NCBI GenBank assembly: GCA_036555325.1 | Contig: DATBLQ010000005.1 | Coordinates: 1 to 64,000 of the forward strand | Direction: 5' to 3' | Source of the DNA: DATBLQ01 sp036555325 | GTDB taxonomy: Bacteria; Pseudomonadota; Alphaproteobacteria; Rhizobiales; Aestuariivirgaceae | DNA: 64,000 nucleotides | In this document: piece by piece, positions 43,958-53,434 of the stretch | How positions within the stretch are numbered: position 1 is the stretch's first letter | Layout of the letters: each line of letters opens with the position of its first letter | Made by a program: the position numbers and the translations under genes | The notes under the pieces: model-generated | Seen by the model: only the letters and a program-made list of their open reading frames with translations | Told to the model about the DNA's origin: nothing | Databases searched by the model: none

Positions 43958-44767
43958 CTACTTGCGAACTCCGACTGTAACCCAGTATTCGCGCGGCACG
44001 CAGATGCCGAGTTCCGTCGGAAAGCCGTCATGGAAGGCAATGAAATCTCGTCGCAGTTCGCCTCTGCGCTTGTCGTCGAGCGATTCCGCCAGCGCTTTCG
44101 TTGGGCCATAACCGCTGGAAAAGGTGATCCACGCAGCCTCCCCACTGGGCTCGCGGTAGTTGGACAGGCCCTTCTCGAACTTCAGATCGAAGGCATTGCC
44201 GAGCAATTGGCGAATGCGCTCTGTCTTGCCCCATTCGAATGGAGAGGGAGGCGCTGGATTGGGTGGCGGCGGCATATAGGGTTTCATCACCTGGAACATC
44301 TTGGCCAGATTGCTGTCCGACAGCCAAGTAGTGAGAGCAATGCGCCCGCCCCTGCGGCACACCCGGGCGAGTTCCGCCGCAGCAACTTCTGGCCGGCTCG
44401 CAAACATGATTCCACACGTCGAGATCACCGCATCGAAGGCTCCATCACCGAAGGGAAGGCTCTCCGCGTCGCCCACCTGATAATCGATGGCAAGCCCTTC
44501 GGCAGAGGCACGTTTCTTGGCGGCAGCGATGAGATCGCCGGCGATATCAACACCGGTAACCTTGGCGCCCCGGCGTGCAAGCAACCGCGACGTCCAGCCC
44601 GTGCCAGTTGCCAGGTCCAGTATATTTTCGCCGGGCTTAGGTATGAGTCGCCGAACACAATGCTCAATTGAATCGCTGATGCCGCGGCTGATTTCGTCAT
44701 AAAGGTCCCCACCGGAACTCCACACCGATGCGGGCCTTTGGTTGTGGGCTTCGATTGCAGTGCTCAT
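43958..44767 (-). CDS. SAM-dependent class I methyltransferase
   Basis: 269 residues with motif I ILDLATGTGWTSRLLA, the acidic ribose contact VTGVDIAG, motif II region VGDAESLPFGDGAFDAVIS and post-motif ALTTWL. The start at ATG 44767 gives a normal N-terminus; the frame is open further upstream but enters a second, broken methyltransferase gene. Substrate unknown. Confidence 0.87.
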   Translation of the reverse strand: MSTAIEAHNQRPASVWSSGGDLYDEISRGISDSIEHCVRRLIPKPGENILDLATGTGWTSRLLARRGAKVTGVDIAGDLIAAAKKRASAEGLAIDYQVGDAESLPFGDGAFDAVISTCGIMFASRPEVAAAELARVCRRGGRIALTTWLSDSNLAKMFQVMKPYMPPPPNPAPPSPFEWGKTERIRQLLGNAFDLKFEKGLSNYREPSGEAAWITFSSGYGPTKALAESLDDKRRGELRRDFIAFHDGFPTELGICVPREYWVTVGVRK

Positions 44768-44867
44768 CGTGCACACCCTGCTGAATGCGAAATGACCGGC
44801 ATGGTCTCCGGTTTCGTCAATATGGGTCAAAATTGGCGCGAAACGGTGTCGCAGGCAAGACTTGCCG

Positions 44868-45327
44868 ATCGAACCATCATGCCGCCCTTTGCGGGCCGGC
44901 GGTAGCCAAATCGTGAAGGTGAAGCGTCCACCCGGCTTTAGAATGCGAAGAGCCTCTCCGAATACCTTGTCAGGTCTTTCAAAATGGAGTGCACCAAAAC
45001 AGCTTACGACCGCATCGAAGCTTTTGTCATCGAACGCCACCTTCTCACAATTCGCCTCAACGAAATCGACTGCGGGAAAGCGCTCACGGGCCACGCGGAT
45101 CATCTCGGGTGCAAAATCCACCGCCACAACATTGGCTCCGCTGTCGGCAAGCCGCTGCGCAAGATGTCCTGTGCCGGACGCCATCTCAAGCACATTGGTG
45201 TTGGTGAGGATGCCAGGCTATCGTTAATTGGACCAAAGGCCTGGCTTGTCGCCGGAAGAACCAACGACTCGTAGTCGTTCGCATTGCGGTTCCAACCCTC
45301 AAGCTCTGCTTGGGTGAATGTTGCCAT
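44868..45327 (-). pseudogene. Frameshifted and truncated methyltransferase
   Basis: Starts normally (MATFTQAELEGWNRNANDYE) in one frame. Around 45200 the match continues in another frame with LEMASGTGHLAQRLA, VVAVDFAPEM and FTIWLPP, then stops about 150 residues into a protein that should be about 260-280. At least one frameshift and loss of the C-terminal part. A neighbour of the intact methyltransferase, but the sequences differ. Confidence 0.8.
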
Positions 45328-45469
45328 GGTGACCACTCTACCACGAACTCGTCTTTACGAACGTCGCGCCCATCTCCAATAGTATGGCACCTCTCCGCAG
45401 CGGGACTTGACCTGCTATCTGCGCTCCAAGCTATACCTTTATGTCTAATTGGGGGATTGGGGAAAGCCC

Positions 45470-46366
45470 GTGACATATCCTTCCTGGCTGTGGGTCGTAT
45501 TCACGCTCATCGCGGCGACCGCTCAGACCTTTCGCAACGCTGCGCAAAGAAGCCTTATCGATCAGCTTGGCACTGTCGGAGCTACGCACATCCGCTTCCT
45601 CTTCGGTTTGCCGTTCGGTCTTCTCTCGCTAGCGGCCGGCGCGTTGGTTTGGGGAGAACTGCCCAGACCCAACACCGAATCGCTGCTGTGGACCGTGTTC
45701 GGAGCGCTAAGTCAGATTACTGCGACGGCGCTGATGCTCGCTGCCATGCGCGAGCGCTCGTTCGTGGTGACGACCGCCTATACCCACACGGAACCTGTGC
45801 AGATCGCGCTGTTTGCAGCAATTTTCCTCAGCGAGCCCGTAAGTCTTTCACTTGCCGTCGCCGTAGTGGTTGCCTGTGCGGGCGTGCTCCTGCTGTCCTG
45901 GCCGTCACGTGCGGGAACGGAGATCTATTCCTGGCGCCCGGCTTGCCTTGGTGTCGCCTCGGGCACGTTCTTTGCACTGACGGCGGTTGGATTTCGGGGC
46001 GGCATTACAGCTCTTGAAGCCGACCACTTTTCCTCTGCAGCAATTCTGACGCTGGCAATCGCTCTGACAGTTCAGACTGCGTGTCTGTCGGTTTGGCTGC
46101 TCTGGCGCGAACCAATGGTCTTGCAAGCTATCCTTAATGCCTGGCGGCCTTCTCTTGCAGCTGGTTTCTTGGGTGCCTTCGCGTCCACGAACTGGTTCCT
46201 GGCATTCGCACTGACCAACCCCGCGCGCGTCCGCACGCTTGGCGTGGTGGAGATCGTAATTGCAGGACTGGTTTCCCGACGGCTGTTCGCCCAGACGCCG
46301 GGGATTCGCGATGTCTTGGGCATGGTCTTGGTTTCCATCGGGATTGTGTTGCTGTTTAATGGCTAA
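45470..46366 (+). CDS. EamA/DMT-family transporter
   Basis: 298 residues, about ten membrane helices in two EamA halves (first WLWVVFTLIAATAQTFRNAA; second starts ~150, ACLGVASGTFFALTAVGF). Drug/metabolite exporter superfamily. A GTG at 45470 after GGGGAAAG is preferred to an upstream TTG at 45449. Substrate unknown. Confidence 0.85.
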   Translation: MTYPSWLWVVFTLIAATAQTFRNAAQRSLIDQLGTVGATHIRFLFGLPFGLLSLAAGALVWGELPRPNTESLLWTVFGALSQITATALMLAAMRERSFVVTTAYTHTEPVQIALFAAIFLSEPVSLSLAVAVVVACAGVLLLSWPSRAGTEIYSWRPACLGVASGTFFALTAVGFRGGITALEADHFSSAAILTLAIALTVQTACLSVWLLWREPMVLQAILNAWRPSLAAGFLGAFASTNWFLAFALTNPARVRTLGVVEIVIAGLVSRRLFAQTPGIRDVLGMVLVSIGIVLLFNG

Positions 46367-46498
46367 GACAGACCCCAAGTCGGAGCAAGCCGAGATCGAC
46401 GGTCGCTCCGTCTGGGAGCCTTATTTCGCTCAATGCGTTAGACAATCGTGCGTGGCAGAGGAAGGGGGACGGCCCCGCATCGCGGGAACGAGAATGCG

Positions 46499-47191
46499 AT
46501 GAAGCCAAAAGTATTCCAGGATCGCCGGGAGGCGGGACGGTTGTTGGCCGCGAAGCTTTCGGCCTATGCCGACCGCTCCGACGTGATCGTTTTGGCCCTT
46601 CCGAGGGGCGGCGTCCCTGTCGGCTATGAAGTAGCTCGTGCATTACGGGCGCCGCTTGATGTTTTCGTGGTGCGCAAGCTCGGCTTGCCTGGGCAAGAAG
46701 AATTGGCGATGGGTGCGATTGCCACGGGTGGCGTCCGCGTGCTCAACCAGGAACTGCTCGACAAGGTCCAACTTCCCCCTCATTTGATCGACGCTGTGGC
46801 GGCAAAGGAGCTGGACGAATTGCAGCGCCGTGAGCGCGCCTACCGCGGCGGCCGGCCGCCACCCGTCGTGCGCGGCCAAACGATAATCCTGGTCGATGAC
46901 GGTCTCGCCACGGGCTCCTCGATGCAGGCGGCGATCAAGGCACTAAGAGAGCTCGCGCCGGCTCGAATCATCGTCGCGGTGCCAACCGCCCCGAAGGACA
47001 CCTGCGAATCGCTCCGCGCCGAGGCGGACGAAGTCATCTGCGACATCACCCCCGAACCCTTCTTCGGCGTCGGACTGTGGTACGCCGACTTCTCGCAGGC
47101 AACCGATGATGAGGTCCGAACACTCCTCGCGGAAGCTGCCGAGTCTCCCCCGTCGCGACCCAATCGCCGTGAGCGAACACCGATTGCATGA
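46499..47191 (+). CDS. Phosphoribosyltransferase-domain protein
   Basis: 230 residues with the PRPP-binding loop ILVDDGLATGSSM and an upstream LALPRGGVPVGYEVA, as in the standalone type I PRTase family often found beside hydrolase or stress genes. The specific base is unknown. A proline/arginine tail (PPSRPNRRERTP) extends beyond the domain. Confidence 0.85.
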   Translation: MKPKVFQDRREAGRLLAAKLSAYADRSDVIVLALPRGGVPVGYEVARALRAPLDVFVVRKLGLPGQEELAMGAIATGGVRVLNQELLDKVQLPPHLIDAVAAKELDELQRRERAYRGGRPPPVVRGQTIILVDDGLATGSSMQAAIKALRELAPARIIVAVPTAPKDTCESLRAEADEVICDITPEPFFGVGLWYADFSQATDDEVRTLLAEAAESPPSRPNRRERTPIA

Positions 47192-47242
47192 ACCGTCATT
47201 CCATGGCTTGCTCAGCCAACATTGACTGGAGGATCTTGAGCC

Positions 47243-47623
47243 ATGGATCAGAGCATGTACGAAAAAGGCTTGGCAAATCGCAAGGCTGTGCTGGGCGAAG
47301 ACTATGTCCAGAAGTCGATCCAAACCGCCGATGATTTCAACAGGCCTCTCCAGGAATTGGTGACGACCTATTGCTGGGGTGAGATTTGGGGTCGCGAGGA
47401 GCTGTCGCGCAAACTCCGCTCGATGCTCAATATCGCGATGTTGACCGCACTCAATCGCCCGCACGAGCTGAAGCTTCATGTGCGCGGTGCGCTGAGGAAC
47501 GGAGTGACCCGCACCGAAATCCGCGAAGTCCTGATGCAGACCGCAATCTATTGCGGAATTCCGGCCGCAGTCGACGCATTCCGAAATGCAAGGGAGGTTT
47601 TCAACGAAATCGACAAGCAATGA
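47243..47623 (+). CDS. Carboxymuconolactone decarboxylase family protein
   Basis: 126 residues covering one CMD domain: DDFNRPLQELVTTYCWGEIW, SMLNIAMLTALNRPHELKLH and MQTAIYCGIPAAVDA. It has the length and sequence character of PcaC (protocatechuate pathway), but no other pca genes are nearby, so it may serve another pathway. Strong GGAGG leader. Confidence 0.87.
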   Translation: MDQSMYEKGLANRKAVLGEDYVQKSIQTADDFNRPLQELVTTYCWGEIWGREELSRKLRSMLNIAMLTALNRPHELKLHVRGALRNGVTRTEIREVLMQTAIYCGIPAAVDAFRNAREVFNEIDKQ

Positions 47624-47682
47624 CGTTCGTGATTTAGGAGCCATCCAAGGCTGGAGTTGGTTATAGCAGTGAGGGTGAGAAC

Positions 47683-48282
47683 ATGTCGGTCGGCAAACTA
47701 ATGACACTGCCTGCGCGCAAAGGACGCGCCTGCCGGATCAACAAGGACCAGGCGATCAAGATCATCAACACCCACGGCCATCAGGTTGTCGATACCTGGG
47801 CCTTTAGCGCCGAAGATTTGCACGAGTTCATGTCGATGGAGCATCTGCGCGCCACCATCGGCACTATCTTTCCCACCAAGGGACACCATCTCTACACCAA
47901 CCGCCGGCGGCCCATCCTGTACTTTGAGGAAGACACCTCGCCAGGTATCCACGATACCATTATCGCAGCCTGCGATGATTATCGGTATGGCCTGCTTGGC
48001 TGCACCGAGTATCACGACAACTGCACCGACAATCTCATCGCCGGAATGCGCCAGATAGGCCTGATGCCGCCGGAGATCCCAAGTCCGCTTAATTTGTGGA
48101 TGAACATACCCGTGGCGGCCGATGGCACGACCGGATGGGGCGAGCCCGTTTCGAAGCCCGGAGACTACGTCGTGTTGCGCGCCGTGATGGATTGCGTCAT
48201 CGCCATGTCCGCATGCCCGCAGGACATTCTACCTATCAATAAGGGCAAGACCGTCGAGGCGCACTATCAAATCATCGCGTGA
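47683..48282 (+). CDS. DUF1989 (urea carboxylase-associated family) protein
   Basis: 199 residues. Family features: RKGRACRINKDQAIKIINTH, VDTWAFSAED, MSMEHLRATIGTIFPTKG, CTEYHDNCTDN and MDCVIAMSACPQDILP. Members accompany urea carboxylase or amine/guanidine-degrading operons; no such partner is here. Two genes in a row (with the CMD protein) on this strand, 59 bp apart. Confidence 0.85.
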   Translation: MSVGKLMTLPARKGRACRINKDQAIKIINTHGHQVVDTWAFSAEDLHEFMSMEHLRATIGTIFPTKGHHLYTNRRRPILYFEEDTSPGIHDTIIAACDDYRYGLLGCTEYHDNCTDNLIAGMRQIGLMPPEIPSPLNLWMNIPVAADGTTGWGEPVSKPGDYVVLRAVMDCVIAMSACPQDILPINKGKTVEAHYQIIA

Positions 48283-48419
48283 GTGCTAAGCGCGCGATGG
48301 TATTGTGGAACCAAGGCCCCGCGCGGCTGTTGGCGTTGAGTTATCCCGAATCCGGCCCCATTACTGTTTCATCCCGATGAGGTAGAGTGGGTTCGGGCGA
48401 AACCAGAAGGCACGATCCA

Positions 48420-49529
48420 ATGAGCTGGTCTTTCTCGCTTGGCAGAATTGCCGGCACCGAAGTGCGGATTCATTTTACCTTCCTTCTCCTTGTCGCATGG
48501 TATGGCATTGCCGCCGGTCTGCGCGGCGGCCAATCCGCCGCATGGGAAGCGGTGTTGTTCATCCTTGCTGTCTTTGCCTGTGTGCTGGCGCATGAATACG
48601 GTCACGTGCTTACCGCACGGCGCTACGGCATCGAAACCCGCGATATTACCCTGCTGCCCATCGGCGGCATCGCCAATATTCAGCGGATGCCCGACCATCC
48701 TGGCCAGGAGCTGGTCATTGCCATCGCCGGACCGCTGGTGAACGTGGTCATTGCCTTTGTCCTCATTGCAGTCTTCGGCGCCACCTTAACCCCTGACCGC
48801 ATGGTAGACATCGAGACGGGCAGGGTGGATTTCATAACTCGTCTGGCTTCCGTGAACATCGCCCTCGTCGTGTTCAACCTTCTTCCCGCCTTTCCAATGG
48901 ATGGCGGCCGTGTCTTGCGTGCTCTGCTCGCCATGCGCAAGGGGCGTGCCCGCGCCACGCAGATTGCTGCGACGATCGGGCAGGTCGTCGCCTTTGGCCT
49001 CGGTTTTCTCGGACTCTTCGGCAGCCCCTTGCTCATTTTCATCGCCATCTTCATTTTTATTGCTGCCGCAGGCGAGCGAAGCTTGGTCGAGATGAATGAA
49101 GCCACTCGCGATGTTCCGATGCTCGACGCTACCATCACCACCCTTCAGAAACTCGATACCCAAGCAACCGTGGCGGAGGCGGTTCGTCTGTTGCTCGCCA
49201 CCACGCAAACGGAATTCCCGGTTGTCGACGGTGCAGGACGGTTAAGGGGCGTATTGACTCGTGACGGAATAATTCGCGCGTTGTCGGCAACGGGTCCTCA
49301 AACCCCGGTCATGGATGTGATGGAGCGCGACGTTCCAACGGTGACCCAGCGTTCGCCATTGTCTGATGCCGTGGGCAAGCTTCAGTCCGGAAAGCTTCGC
49401 GTCGTTGGAGTGACGGACGATGCTGGGCGGATCGTGGGAATTCTGACCATGGAGAACCTCGCCGAGTACATGCTGGTCCAGCGTGCCACTCAGGTGCACG
49501 CCCGCGACCAGGCCTCCAGAGCCGCCTAG
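48420..49529 (+). CDS. Site-2-protease-family zinc metallopeptidase with two CBS domains
   Basis: 369 residues. Intramembrane M50-type protease: H58-E59-Y60-G61-H62 in the third hydrophobic segment, second metal-ligand motif FPMDGGRVLRA, about six helices to ~220, then two CBS domains (MLDATITTLQ and VMDVMERDVPT regions) that could sense adenine nucleotides. Start ATG 48420. Substrate not known. Confidence 0.9.
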   Translation: MSWSFSLGRIAGTEVRIHFTFLLLVAWYGIAAGLRGGQSAAWEAVLFILAVFACVLAHEYGHVLTARRYGIETRDITLLPIGGIANIQRMPDHPGQELVIAIAGPLVNVVIAFVLIAVFGATLTPDRMVDIETGRVDFITRLASVNIALVVFNLLPAFPMDGGRVLRALLAMRKGRARATQIAATIGQVVAFGLGFLGLFGSPLLIFIAIFIFIAAAGERSLVEMNEATRDVPMLDATITTLQKLDTQATVAEAVRLLLATTQTEFPVVDGAGRLRGVLTRDGIIRALSATGPQTPVMDVMERDVPTVTQRSPLSDAVGKLQSGKLRVVGVTDDAGRIVGILTMENLAEYMLVQRATQVHARDQASRAA

Positions 49530-49556
49530 CTTTTGAAGTCCTTTGCGGAAGCGAGG

Positions 49557-51143
49557 TTAGCGCGGAATTAATCGCAGAAGCGTCTCCAGCCGGTCTGCTT
49601 CCTCTGCAGGCTTGTCCCAGCGGATTCGATGGATGCGCGGGAACCGCATTGCGATGCCGGATTTGTGCCGGCTCGACGACTGGATCGCATCGAATGCCAC
49701 TTCCAGTACCAGCGCCGGTTTGACTGCTCGTACCGGTCCGAAGCGTTCGATCGTATTGTTTCGAATCCAGCGGTCGAGCGATAACAGCTCCTCATCGGTG
49801 AAACCGGAATAGGCTTTGCCCACCGGCACAAGTTCAGGCTTCCCCTCTTCTCCGATGCGCCACGCGCCAAACGTATAGTCGGAGTAGTATGATGAACGTT
49901 TGCCCGATCCGCGTTGGGCGTACATGAGCACGCAGTCCGCGGTGAGCGGTGCCCGTTTCCACTTATACCAATGCCCCTTTGGCCGCCCGGCAAGGTAGGG
50001 GCTCGACAGCCGCTTCAACATCAAGCCCTCGATGCCGCTCTCGCGCGTTGCGCTCCACACGGTTCTCAGCTCCGTGAAGTTTTCGATGCCCACCAATTCA
50101 CTGAGATCGGCCGCAACCGGCCTTGCTCGCGCGAACCAATCTTCAAGCCGGGCCCGCCGTTCCGTAAACGACAGTGCTCTGAGGTCCTGCGCGCCATCGA
50201 ATAGCAGATCGTACAGCCGCACATGGGCAGGGTATTGCTGCATCATGCGCTCGGTGACGCTTTTTCGGTTCAGCCGCTGCTGCAGCTCGTTGAACGGCCT
50301 CACCTCGCCGTCCTTGGCGATCAAGAGCTCACCGTCGAGCACGCCGTGCCTTCCGAAGAAAGCTTGTGCTACGTCCGGAAAGCTTTGGCTGATGTCGTCC
50401 CCGGCGCGGGAGAATACCTTGACCTGCTCTCCGATCGAGACGATCTGTACCCGAATTCCATCCCATTTCCATTCCGCCACGAAGTCCTGAGGCTCAAGCG
50501 AGGCCCAGTCGCCGTCTTCTATCGGATGCGCAAGCATCACAGGCCTGAACACCGGACGTTGCCCCGGATCGGGCCTCGGCCCCACTCCCTCGAGCCATTG
50601 AAAAAGATCGGTATAGGGCGGCGCTATCGCGTGCCATACCTCTTCGATTTCCTCAACCGCAGCCCCCATACCCTGGGCAAGCGAAATCCTGGCGAGCCTC
50701 GCCGATACCCCGACCCGCAACGCGCCGCCGAGGAATTTCAAGAGCGCCCAGCGCCCGTTCGCATCGAGCCGGTCGAGGAAAGAGGCAACCACTCTCGGCA
50801 TTTCTCTGGTCGATGTTCGTTTGAGCGTTTCGATCACTTCCGACAGGCGCGGCGCCATTCCGTGTGGCTCGCGGCTTCGCCACAGGAGTGCCACCGTTTC
50901 CGCCGTGTCGCCCACATAGTCGCGCGACAGCCGGTAGAGCACCGGGTCGATATGCGGCTCCATGATCTCTGCAACCACCCGCCGCATCGGGAACGACATG
51001 GGCAGCCCGTCCGTCAGTGCAGCCAGCGCAAATCCGCGATCGGGATCAGGAGTGGATCTGAAGTAGTTTGCCAGAAGCCTGATCTTGCCATTGCGCTGCG
51101 TCGTCGTGACAAGCCGGTCGAGTACGTCGGCGAACCGGTCCAT
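49557..51143 (-). CDS. ATP-dependent DNA ligase (LHR/exonuclease-associated type)
   Basis: 528 residues: N-terminal DNA-binding domain (1-~200), adenylation domain with nucleophilic lysine K226 in EWKWDGIR, then KWKRAPLTADCVLMY and the OB-fold. This type is associated in many bacteria with a metallo-beta-lactamase exonuclease, an Lhr helicase and a phosphoesterase; here the exonuclease gene directly precedes it with a 1-bp overlap (TGATG). Confidence 0.92.
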   Translation of the reverse strand: MDRFADVLDRLVTTTQRNGKIRLLANYFRSTPDPDRGFALAALTDGLPMSFPMRRVVAEIMEPHIDPVLYRLSRDYVGDTAETVALLWRSREPHGMAPRLSEVIETLKRTSTREMPRVVASFLDRLDANGRWALLKFLGGALRVGVSARLARISLAQGMGAAVEEIEEVWHAIAPPYTDLFQWLEGVGPRPDPGQRPVFRPVMLAHPIEDGDWASLEPQDFVAEWKWDGIRVQIVSIGEQVKVFSRAGDDISQSFPDVAQAFFGRHGVLDGELLIAKDGEVRPFNELQQRLNRKSVTERMMQQYPAHVRLYDLLFDGAQDLRALSFTERRARLEDWFARARPVAADLSELVGIENFTELRTVWSATRESGIEGLMLKRLSSPYLAGRPKGHWYKWKRAPLTADCVLMYAQRGSGKRSSYYSDYTFGAWRIGEEGKPELVPVGKAYSGFTDEELLSLDRWIRNNTIERFGPVRAVKPALVLEVAFDAIQSSSRHKSGIAMRFPRIHRIRWDKPAEEADRLETLLRLIPR

Positions 51144-52153
51144 CAGTCGTCCTCATCCTCGAAGCCGACAAGCGCCAGCGCTCTGGCCTTCAGCCCCATG
51201 GTACCAAGCTGATGTACCAATGCGTCTTCGCGGCCGTGCGTGACCCATACCTCCGATGCGCCTGTCTCGCGGATTGTGTCGATAAGCTCCGGCCAGTCGG
51301 CATGATCGGAGATCACCAGCGGCAGCTCCGCACCTCGCTGTCGTGCCCGTCCCCGCACCCGCATCCAGCCTGAAGCAAAGCAACTCAATGCGTCTCCGAA
51401 CCGCCGCGCCCAACGATCCGCAATAGCCGACGGCGGACACATGACGATGGCGCCTTGATAGCGGGCTGGGTCTCGTTCCGTCACCGGGAGCAATTCCCCC
51501 AGGTTGACGCCGAGCCGTTGATAGAGCGAACACAGGTTGACGAGCGCACCATGCAGAAATATCGGCGCGTCATAGCCCGCCTTGCGCAACATCATGATCA
51601 TTCGCTGGCATTTTCCCAGCGCATAGACGCCAAGCAGATGCGTGCGATCCGGGTTGGCGGCAAGCGAGCCCAACAGCCGTGCCACTTCCTTGTCGGGCGG
51701 CTCATGACAGAACACCGGCAGGCCGAACGTCGCTTCGGTGATGAAGAGATCGCAGCGAACCGTTTCAAAGGGAAGACAGGTGGGATCAGAGGTTCGCTTG
51801 TAGTCGCCCGAGACCACTACGCATCGTCCAGAATGTTCGATGACGATCTGCGCCGAACCGAGAATATGCCCCGCCGGGACGAACTTCACGCGCGCATCCT
51901 TTATCGTCATCGGTTTGCCGAGCGGAGCTTCGCTGATTTGGCCTGCTCCCTGGCCTAGGCGAATTTTCATGATCTCTGCGGTTTCCGGGGTGCTGAGCAC
52001 GTGTTCATGTCCGGCTCTGGCGTGGTCGCCATGACCATGCGTGATAAGCGCGCGCTCGACGGGCTGTGCCGGGTCGACGTAGAAATCGCCCGCAACACAA
52101 TAAAGTCCTTGCGGCGTTGGATATATCCACCGGTGGGGATCTAGGGCAGCCAT
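51143..52153 (-). CDS. Ligase-associated metallo-beta-lactamase-fold DNA exonuclease
   Basis: 336 residues. The zinc motif is HGHGDH at 39-44, with GHILGSAQ and VSGDYKR further on, typical of the beta-CASP-like nuclease branch. Paired with the ligase that follows. Start ATG 52153; a frame to 52255 reaches into the divergent gene's region without conserved residues. The helicase and phosphoesterase partners are not in this window. Confidence 0.9.
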   Translation of the reverse strand: MAALDPHRWIYPTPQGLYCVAGDFYVDPAQPVERALITHGHGDHARAGHEHVLSTPETAEIMKIRLGQGAGQISEAPLGKPMTIKDARVKFVPAGHILGSAQIVIEHSGRCVVVSGDYKRTSDPTCLPFETVRCDLFITEATFGLPVFCHEPPDKEVARLLGSLAANPDRTHLLGVYALGKCQRMIMMLRKAGYDAPIFLHGALVNLCSLYQRLGVNLGELLPVTERDPARYQGAIVMCPPSAIADRWARRFGDALSCFASGWMRVRGRARQRGAELPLVISDHADWPELIDTIRETGASEVWVTHGREDALVHQLGTMGLKARALALVGFEDEDD

Positions 52154-52249
52154 TGGATCTCCTGATGGGTGAAGATAACTCGAAAAACACCGGCTGGGTT
52201 GCTGACGGACGGTTGCAAACTGGACTGGAATTGCCGAAGCTGAAGGCGA

Positions 52250-53434
52250 ATGCACTCACTCGCCGTCCACCTCCAGCCGCATCGAACGCTGCCCAGGGAC
52301 GCCGCCAACGCAGTCCTGGTCGGCCGTGTCTGGCTCCCTTCTGCTTCCGGTCCTGCCATTGTCCGGGTTGAGAATGATCGGCTTGTCGACCTCACCCATG
52401 TGTTTCCGACCATGCGCGATCTCTGCGAAGAATCAAACCCCGCCAAGGCCGTGCGATCCATTAAAGGTCCGCCCATGGCAGAGCTTGGTCACGTTCTTTC
52501 CAACACTCCCCTTGCTGGCCGCGATCCCGACAAACCCTGGTTGCTCGCTCCGATCGACTTGCAGGCCATCAAGGCCGCCGGTGTCACCTTTGCGATTTCC
52601 ATGCTGGAGCGTGTGATAGAGGAGCGTGCCCGTGGCAATGCCGCTGCCGCGCTCGCCATCCGCGCCGATATTCGCGATTTGATCGGCGACGATCTCTCGC
52701 GTCTAAAGCCCGGCTCCCCCGAAGCCATGAAGTTGAAGGAAATGCTTCTGGCGAGAAACATGTGGTCTCAGTATCTCGAAGTCGGAATCGGGCCCGACGC
52801 TGAGATCTTCACCAAGGCGCAGCCGATGTCGGCGGTGGGTCACGGCGCCGATGCCGGCATTCACGCCGCATCCCGCTGGAACAATCCCGAACCCGAGGTG
52901 GTCCTGGTTGTCTCCTCCTCGGGAGGCATCCTCGGCGCTACGCTTGGCAATGATGTCAATCTTCGCGATATCGAGGGCCGCTCTGCCTTGCTGCTCGGCA
53001 AGGCGAAGGACAACAATGCCAGTTGCGCCATCGGGCCCTTCATCCGCCTGTTCGATGAGGGTTTTGATTTGAGCCATGTTCGCAGTATGCAATTGCACCT
53101 GCTTGTCGACGGTCCAGAGGGGTATGTTTTGAACGGCGCGTCGGCCATGTCGAAGATCAGCCGCGATCCTGCTGATCTTGTCGCCCAGATGATCGGCCCC
53201 AATCATCAATATCCCGACGGCGCTGTGCTGTTCCTGGGCACGCTCTTCGCACCCGTCGATGATCGGGACTCCCCAGGTGAGGGTTTTACCCACAAGATCG
53301 GCGACATCGTGTCGGTTTCTTCAAACGAGCTGGGCTGTCTGGCAAACCGCATGGTCTTTTCCCACGATGCGCCTGCCTGGGCCTTCGGCACAGGTCACTT
53401 GATGCGCAATCTCGCGGCCCGCCGGCTGCTCTAA
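52250..53434 (+). CDS. Fumarylacetoacetate hydrolase family protein
   Basis: 394 residues; the FAH domain occupies the C-terminal ~250 residues with EPEVVLVVSSSGGILGATLGNDVNLRDIEG and the metal-binding glutamates expected in this family, preceded by a ~140-residue N-terminal part. Long members of this group act on keto-deoxy sugar acids or related compounds; the exact reaction is unknown. Convergent with the SDR gene, overlapping by 4 bp. Confidence 0.85.
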   Translation: MHSLAVHLQPHRTLPRDAANAVLVGRVWLPSASGPAIVRVENDRLVDLTHVFPTMRDLCEESNPAKAVRSIKGPPMAELGHVLSNTPLAGRDPDKPWLLAPIDLQAIKAAGVTFAISMLERVIEERARGNAAAALAIRADIRDLIGDDLSRLKPGSPEAMKLKEMLLARNMWSQYLEVGIGPDAEIFTKAQPMSAVGHGADAGIHAASRWNNPEPEVVLVVSSSGGILGATLGNDVNLRDIEGRSALLLGKAKDNNASCAIGPFIRLFDEGFDLSHVRSMQLHLLVDGPEGYVLNGASAMSKISRDPADLVAQMIGPNHQYPDGAVLFLGTLFAPVDDRDSPGEGFTHKIGDIVSVSSNELGCLANRMVFSHDAPAWAFGTGHLMRNLAARRLL

